Assembly (NCBI GenBank): GCA_016286035.1
Contig: JAEERY010000016.1
Location: forward strand, 1 to 64,000
DNA length: 64,000 nucleotides
Source of the DNA: Lachnospiraceae bacterium
Lineage (GTDB): Bacteria; Bacillota; Clostridia; Lachnospirales; Lachnospiraceae
Reading direction: 5' to 3'
Position numbers and translations under genes: made by a program. Below are positions 59,089 through 64,000 of the stretch, one piece after another; the stretch's first letter is position 1; every line of letters begins with the position of its first letter. The notes under the pieces were generated by a model, which saw nothing but the letters and a program-made list of their open reading frames with translations, ran no database searches and was not told the origin of the DNA.

Positions 59089-60750
59089 ATGAAAAAGGAA
59101 TCTAAGAACAATTTTATCCTGCAGGCAGGCATAATGGCCGCAGCAGGTATCATAGTCAGGATAATAGGCATATTGTATAGGAGTCCGCTTGTAGCCATCA
59201 TAGGTGATGAAGGCAACGGATATTACAACACTGCCTACAATATCTACACCATAATCCTTTTGGTGTCTTCTTACAGTATCCCTTCGGCAATATCAAAGGT
59301 CATGGCAGCCCGCCTGGGCCTGGGACAGTACAGGAATGCCCACAGGCTTTTTATAGGCTCGCTGATCTATGTATTTATAGTCGGCGGCATAGCATCGCTG
59401 TTTTGCTTTACATGTGCCGATAAGCTTGTCGGTTACAATTCGGCCATGGTACTCAGAGTATTCTCACCGACTATTTTCTTCTCAGGATTCTTAGGATGCT
59501 TAAGAGGGTATTTTCAGGCGCATAAAAGTCTTGTAGAAACTTCGGTGTCACAGATCATAGAACAGATATTAAATGCGATAGTCAGTATTACTGCCGCATA
59601 TTTTCTGATGGCTTCCGTTATTGACAAAACCGATACCGTAAGAGCTATATACGGAGCAATAGGCAGTGCACTCGGAACCGGAAGCGGCGTGTTGATCGCA
59701 CTCATCTTTGTTTTTGCCGTTTATCTTCACAGAAGAAAAGACATAATGGAACGCATAAAGGAGGACGAGCATGCCGAAGTTCTCTCAGCTGCTCAGACTG
59801 CAAAGATATTGATAAGCATGGTGACTCCGATAGTACTAAGCACATGTATCTACAATCTTTCAACAGCATCAAATCTGAAGATATATCAGACGATCACTCA
59901 GAAGTATCAGGGCATGGATGAGGCAACATCTACGACTCTTTACGGACTGTTTTCAGGGAAGGCCATGCAGATCATAAATATACCTGTAGCTATTGCTACG
60001 GCGATGTCGTCTGCACTTATACCTGTCATTTCCTCATCATACGAACGCAAGGAATACGACATTACAAGAACCAGAATAGCAAGTGCCATTCGTGTGACAA
60101 TGCTGATCGCCATACCTGCATGTGTGGGTCTGTTTGTGTTATCAAATCCGGTGACAATGCTTTTATATCCTCAGAAAGCATCGCTTGATACAGTATCTCT
60201 TCTTATAAAGGTGCTTGCAATAGCCGTAGTGCTTTACTGTCTGTCAACTTTAAGCAACGGTATGTTACAGGGAACGGGGTTTGTTAACAGGCCGGTAGTG
60301 CATGCAGCGATAGCGCTTGTCGTTCAGGCACTTCTCCTTGTATTCATGTTATTTAAGACAGATCTGGGACTGTATTCCCTTTGTCTTGCAAATGTTATCT
60401 ATTCGCTTTTGATGTGCATAATGAACGGAAGATCATTGAGGACACAGCTCGGTTACATACAGGAGATTAAAAAGACTTTCATACTTCCCTCGATCAGCGC
60501 TCTCATAATGGGGGTTATTGCATGGGGGATAAATCTGATCGGAAGAAACACATATCTTTATCTGTTTAAAAAAGATGAACTAAACTGGTATGCAAATGCA
60601 ATGATCCTGATAGTCGTTCTTTTGATATCTGTACTGATATACGGAATTCTGCTTATAAAACTTAAAGCGCTTGATGAAGAATCCATTGAAGAACTCCCCA
60701 AAGGAAAGACTCTGATACGCATATTCAAGAAGATGAGATTACTTCAGTAA
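59089..60750 (+). CDS. SpoVB/MurJ-type polysaccharide or lipid II flippase
   Basis: A 553-residue membrane protein with about 14 hydrophobic segments of the MVF/polysaccharide-transport (MOP) superfamily. The N-terminus KKESKNNFILQAGIMAAAGIIVRIIGILYRSPLVAIIGDEGNGYYNTAYNIY is typical of the SpoVB branch in Firmicutes. These proteins flip undecaprenyl-linked cell-wall or polysaccharide precursors. The start is taken as ATG 59089. No Shine-Dalgarno sequence precedes it, and a -10 box ends eight bases before it, so the mRNA may be leaderless. TTG 59083 would add two residues. Confidence 0.88.
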   Translation: MKKESKNNFILQAGIMAAAGIIVRIIGILYRSPLVAIIGDEGNGYYNTAYNIYTIILLVSSYSIPSAISKVMAARLGLGQYRNAHRLFIGSLIYVFIVGGIASLFCFTCADKLVGYNSAMVLRVFSPTIFFSGFLGCLRGYFQAHKSLVETSVSQIIEQILNAIVSITAAYFLMASVIDKTDTVRAIYGAIGSALGTGSGVLIALIFVFAVYLHRRKDIMERIKEDEHAEVLSAAQTAKILISMVTPIVLSTCIYNLSTASNLKIYQTITQKYQGMDEATSTTLYGLFSGKAMQIINIPVAIATAMSSALIPVISSSYERKEYDITRTRIASAIRVTMLIAIPACVGLFVLSNPVTMLLYPQKASLDTVSLLIKVLAIAVVLYCLSTLSNGMLQGTGFVNRPVVHAAIALVVQALLLVFMLFKTDLGLYSLCLANVIYSLLMCIMNGRSLRTQLGYIQEIKKTFILPSISALIMGVIAWGINLIGRNTYLYLFKKDELNWYANAMILIVVLLISVLIYGILLIKLKALDEESIEELPKGKTLIRIFKKMRLLQ

Positions 60751-60793
60751 ATAGCAAATAAGTGTGAAAAGGGTAGATTTTTTGAGCCGATAG

Positions 60794-60822
60794 TTGTAAA
60801 ATCATTTAGAATAGCTATCTAT
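60794..60822 (+). promoter_or_regulatory. Possible promoter of the DUF3048 gene
   Basis: TTGTAA (60794-60799) with TATCTA at 60816-60821 (16 bp) or ATCTAT at 60817-60822 (17 bp). Moderate match only. Confidence 0.35.
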
Positions 60823-60854
60823 GTAATCTGTCGGTAGCTAGGGAGATAGATCGA

Positions 60855-61982
60855 ATGTCGAAGAGATTAAGTATACTTGCCGTACTGGTGATGGCGCTTG
60901 TGCTTTCAGCATGCAAAACACCGAAGGAAGCGGCAGAGGATACACAGCATACACAGGAAGCCGAAGTTACAGCACAGGCTACCGAAGAAGTAAAACAGGA
61001 AACAGAACAGCCGGATGAAGAGATATACAGCTACTTTACCGGTCTGCCGTGTACCGTTGAACAGCAGCAGCACAGACCTCTTGCTGTAATGTTGAACAAC
61101 ATCAAGGAAGGCTGTCCTCAGTCGGGAACGGCACAGGCATCAATAATCTATGAATGCCCTGTAGAAGGACGTATTACGCGTCTCATGGGTATATTCGAGG
61201 ATTACGAGCACGTGGAGAAGATCGGCTCAATCAGAAGCTGCAGAGACTATTTTGTATTCCTGGCAAATGAATACGACTGTATATACTGTCATTTCGGCCA
61301 GGCGACACCTTATGTGGGCGATTACCTCAATTCGGACGGAGTCGATAACATAAGCGGAGCCGTATCCGGTATCGAAAGACCGGCTACAAATACATTTTAC
61401 AGAGTCACCGAGAGAAAAGCTCCTCATAACGTGTATATCGATCCCGAAGGTCTTATGACCGATATTGAGAAGTTCGGATACAGAACTACCATCAGGGAAG
61501 GTTATACTCCCAAGTTCACTTACATAAGAGGAGATGAGGATCCTTATAAGGATGATGCTTCTGCAACCGTATTGTATCCCGGCGGCAAGGAGACCGGTAA
61601 GGCTAACGGTTTTTCAACTGTTCAGTCAAGATTTGAGTATAATGCCGAAGACGGAAAGTATTACAGATTCCAGTACGGTGATAAGCATATCGATGAGATG
61701 ACAGGCGAACAGCTTGCTTTTGATAATGTAGTGTTCCAGTATTGTCACGGTGAAGTAAGAGATGAACATGATTATCTTGCATTCGGATGTCACGGAGACA
61801 ACGGATATAAGGTTCAGGTGTTTACCAAGGGCAAGATGAAAGAAGGAACATGGAAAAGGACTGAAGATACTGTTCCCGCAAGTTATATCGATGCAGACGG
61901 TGAACCGATACCGTTGACACCGGGTAAGACCTGGGTATGTATCATATGGAATGATTTCGCAGACGATGTAGTGATAGAGTAA
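60855..61982 (+). CDS. DUF3048 domain lipoprotein (YerB-like)
   Basis: A 375-residue lipoprotein: signal MALVLSAC with Cys near residue 20, a Thr/Glu-rich linker to about 60, then two DUF3048 domains. Segments AVMLNNIKEGCPQSGTAQASIIYECPVEGRITRLMGIF and GSIRSCRDYFVFLANEYDCIYCHFGQ match YerB. Function is not established. By recollection YerB-type proteins are linked to the cell envelope. It has GGGAGA upstream of the ATG. Confidence 0.9.
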   Translation: MSKRLSILAVLVMALVLSACKTPKEAAEDTQHTQEAEVTAQATEEVKQETEQPDEEIYSYFTGLPCTVEQQQHRPLAVMLNNIKEGCPQSGTAQASIIYECPVEGRITRLMGIFEDYEHVEKIGSIRSCRDYFVFLANEYDCIYCHFGQATPYVGDYLNSDGVDNISGAVSGIERPATNTFYRVTERKAPHNVYIDPEGLMTDIEKFGYRTTIREGYTPKFTYIRGDEDPYKDDASATVLYPGGKETGKANGFSTVQSRFEYNAEDGKYYRFQYGDKHIDEMTGEQLAFDNVVFQYCHGEVRDEHDYLAFGCHGDNGYKVQVFTKGKMKEGTWKRTEDTVPASYIDADGEPIPLTPGKTWVCIIWNDFADDVVIE

Positions 61983-61991
61983 AGGATAGGT

Positions 61992-62765
61992 ATGAACGCA
62001 GTTTTTAGAAGTTTCGTGCTTGCTTTTTCAAAATATTCGATAAGCCCGAAGGCTCGTTTTAAGGACCATGAAGATGCCGAAAGCAGATTCATCCTGCTTT
62101 TCGTGCCTTTTATCGGCTTTATCATAGGCGGCCTTATATTTATATGTTCACAAGGGTGGCCTTATCTTTGCAATTATGAATTGCTTCCGGCAGTTGTATG
62201 TGTTATCCTGCCGATCATCATATCGGGTGGCGGACATCTTGAGGGATTCATAAAAACGGTCGATGCTCTTTGCGCACATAAGCCCAGAGAGAAAAAGATG
62301 GAGATTTTAGCTGATTCCCATGGCGGATATTTTGCTATTATCGTATGCCTTAGTTATTTTCTTATTGGCATCGGCATATGGAGTGAGATGCCTATAGACG
62401 GAATACCGATACTTGCCATCGGGTTTGTGATGTCAAGAGCTCTTTTCGGACTTTCGATACTTACACTCAACCATGCAGATGAGAGTAAGTGTGTTTCATA
62501 TGTTCCCGACAATCCGGTATTAAGGATGGCAGAGATCATTATTCTTGGCGTGCTTGCAATGATCGGGGCATATTTTATGGTATTCTTTAATGCTTCGGTT
62601 GGACTTGCCTGTGTTGTGGGAGCTCTTTTGACATTTCTGTATTACTGGCTCGTTACACATAAGCATTTTGGTGGTATCACGGAAGACAGCGCAGGATTTT
62701 TCCTTCAGCTTTGTGAGATCATCATTCCTCTTGCAGCTCTTCTTGCTTACAAGAAGTGGTGGTAA
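61992..62765 (+). CDS. cobS: Adenosylcobinamide-GDP ribazoletransferase
   Basis: A 257-residue membrane protein with six or seven hydrophobic segments. It joins adenosylcobinamide-GDP to alpha-ribazole in the last step of cobalamin assembly. Diagnostic segments are GGGHLEGFIKTVDALCAHKPREKKMEILADSHGGYF (the CobS G-H-L-D-G and D-S-x-x-G region), with Glu in place of the usual Asp in GHLDG. Other cobalamin genes such as cobU, cobT and cobC are absent from the window. The start is nine bases after the DUF3048 stop. Confidence 0.85.
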   Translation: MNAVFRSFVLAFSKYSISPKARFKDHEDAESRFILLFVPFIGFIIGGLIFICSQGWPYLCNYELLPAVVCVILPIIISGGGHLEGFIKTVDALCAHKPREKKMEILADSHGGYFAIIVCLSYFLIGIGIWSEMPIDGIPILAIGFVMSRALFGLSILTLNHADESKCVSYVPDNPVLRMAEIIILGVLAMIGAYFMVFFNASVGLACVVGALLTFLYYWLVTHKHFGGITEDSAGFFLQLCEIIIPLAALLAYKKWW

Positions 62766-62768
62766 TAT

Positions 62769-64000
62769 ATGGAGTCTAAAGTAAAAAACAATTTGGGCTA
62801 CAGGCTTGCCCTTTGGCTTATCATTGTCATATCCATGATCATAGCGGTCCTGTTTTGTAATATGAAGCAGGGCTTTCATTATGATGAGAACTATTCCTAT
62901 TATTCAACAAATTCAACATACGGTCTGTGGCCGACGGATCACGAATGGAAGAGCACCGAAGAGATAAAGAGTGAGTATATGGTGCTTCCGGGGGAATCTC
63001 TGTCTCTTGGTATGGTAAAGACCAACCAGGGTTATGATGTCCATCCGCCGCTGTATTATTATGTTTTGCGCATAGTCTGTTTCTTTTCCAAAGGCGTTTT
63101 TTCAAAATGGCAGGGTCTTGCCATAAATCTTATCTTTTATTTCATATGTCTTTTATTGCTCTACAGGATCACGGATATCGTTTCGGGACATGACATATAT
63201 GTAAATCTGTTCACCATGGCCTTGTTCGGACTGTCTCCGGGATATCTGAGCACAGTCACATTTATCAGGATGTATGTAATGCTGACGATGTTTTGTTTTA
63301 TCCTGCTTCTTATAGCGCTCAGATGTGTAAGAGACGATACATGGAACTTTAAAAGAGCATATATACCGACAGTTATTGTGACCTGTCTGGGATTTCTGAC
63401 ACATTATTACTTCATGGTGTTTGCTTTCTTTGTTGCAGCATATGTGTGCATTTATCTTGTTATTCGCAGCAAAACAAGAAAAGCGGCATTTATATACGGA
63501 GGAAGTGTGTGCCTTGGCATGGCAATGGCTGTTTTATATTATCCGGTATGTTTAAGTCATATCTTTTCAGGATACAGAGGTACCGAATCAACGCAGGCTT
63601 TCATGGATATGTCGAATACCGTGGACAGATTTGAGTTTTTTGTCGGTATGCTAAACGATTATACATTCAGCGGTATGTTCTACATCTTAATACTTGTAGG
63701 TCTGCTTCTGTATATGTTTTATTCATACAGAAGAAAGGTTAGATGGGCGGGTCGCATGACCGGTGAAGCCGGTGTGTCAGAAGATGAGAAAAAACCGGTT
63801 GAGATCAGAGAAGATCCTAAACACCAAAAGGCTGTACTGGGACTTATGATCACAGTTACGATAGGATTCTTCCTGATAGTCTGTAAGACAGCGATGACAC
63901 CCAGTAATCCCGCCGAAGCATTGAGATATGAATGTCCGGATTACGGACTTATCATCATGCTCATTGTTTTGGGCATAGTGAGAGTTTTCGAAAAGGTCAT
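62769..64000 (+). CDS. GT39-like membrane glycosyltransferase (3' truncated by window)
   Basis: The frame opens at ATG 62769, three bases after the cobS stop, and stays open to the window end (410 residues seen). It is a multi-pass membrane protein: a first helix (ALWLIIVISMIIAVLFC) is followed by an extracytoplasmic loop with the acidic FHYDENYSYY and HPPLYYYVLRIV motifs of dolichyl- or undecaprenyl-phosphate-dependent mannosyltransferase-like proteins (GT39/PMT_2), then many helices (LSPGYLSTVTFIRMYVMLTMFCFILLLIAL). A charged cytoplasmic loop appears near residue 335. It probably transfers a sugar from a lipid carrier to a cell-surface acceptor. Confidence 0.82.
   Translation, partial: MESKVKNNLGYRLALWLIIVISMIIAVLFCNMKQGFHYDENYSYYSTNSTYGLWPTDHEWKSTEEIKSEYMVLPGESLSLGMVKTNQGYDVHPPLYYYVLRIVCFFSKGVFSKWQGLAINLIFYFICLLLLYRITDIVSGHDIYVNLFTMALFGLSPGYLSTVTFIRMYVMLTMFCFILLLIALRCVRDDTWNFKRAYIPTVIVTCLGFLTHYYFMVFAFFVAAYVCIYLVIRSKTRKAAFIYGGSVCLGMAMAVLYYPVCLSHIFSGYRGTESTQAFMDMSNTVDRFEFFVGMLNDYTFSGMFYILILVGLLLYMFYSYRRKVRWAGRMTGEAGVSEDEKKPVEIREDPKHQKAVLGLMITVTIGFFLIVCKTAMTPSNPAEALRYECPDYGLIIMLIVLGIVRVFEKV

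Noticed and set aside
1-64000. CRISPR arrays, insertion sequences, prophage, tRNA and rRNA genes
   Set aside because: I found no regularly spaced repeats, transposase motifs, integrase, phage structural genes, or tRNA or rRNA consensus segments.

Overview
The window looks like chromosome from an anaerobic, plant-fibre-degrading Firmicute of the family Lachnospiraceae, most like Butyrivibrio or Pseudobutyrivibrio. The evidence is AT-leaning coding sequence with strong AGGAGG-type ribosome sites, a Gram-positive SRP RNA next to tadA, an hprK-murB-whiA-HPr cluster, xylan-active GH120 and GH10 enzymes, and a family GH3 enzyme with swapped domain order as reported for Butyrivibrio and Ruminococcus. 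No rRNA, tRNA, phage, insertion sequence or CRISPR array was seen. The genus is an inference, not a measurement.

Layout, left half. The window opens inside a sugar-ABC ATPase of the MsmX/UgpC type (2-697). A CapA-like lipoprotein and a CdaR/PucR-type regulator follow. Positions 3497-10672 form a co-directional carbohydrate operon: Gfo/Idh/MocA oxidoreductase, ferredoxin-tailed aldo/keto reductase, sugar isomerase-like TIM barrel, FMN alpha-hydroxy-acid oxidoreductase, GH120 beta-xylosidase and iron alcohol dehydrogenase. An AraC regulator and a nucleotide-sugar-epimerase-like protein come next. An nrdG-like activase and an intracellular GH10 xylanase lie on the other strand, then a MATE pump, tadA, the SRP RNA and the swapped GH3 enzyme. 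The glycosidases appear to digest imported xylo-oligosaccharides in the cytoplasm, because none of the three has a signal peptide.

Middle. A minus-strand flavin reductase / Gx transporter / NusG-II set is followed by an ABC-2 exporter with its own sensor kinase, small membrane protein and LuxR-type regulator (21768-27178). A preQ1-I riboswitch controls queT. A metallophosphoesterase lipoprotein, mutS2, an OmpR-type two-component pair, a DUF1846 protein and a LytTR/LiaF-like pair come next. Positions 36431-44187 hold a five-gene FtsX-type ABC system with two lipoprotein adaptors, one of them internally duplicated, and two ATPases.

Right half. Minus-strand genes encode GlsB-like, AlkD-like and CPA2 antiporter proteins, with a 40-codon remnant of a DJ-1/PfpI gene between the last two. 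A TPR protein, an NAD-salvage pair (nicotinamidase, nadE), ftsH, uvrC and then the regulatory cluster hprK-glk-murB-whiA-HPr-like follow. The HPr-like protein has Glu at position 15 in place of the phospho-histidine but keeps Ser46, so it looks like a Crh-type regulator. The end of the window carries a GNAT protein, a cyclophilin, a structured intergenic region, a SpoVB/MurJ-type flippase, a DUF3048 lipoprotein, cobS and a truncated GT39-like membrane glycosyltransferase.
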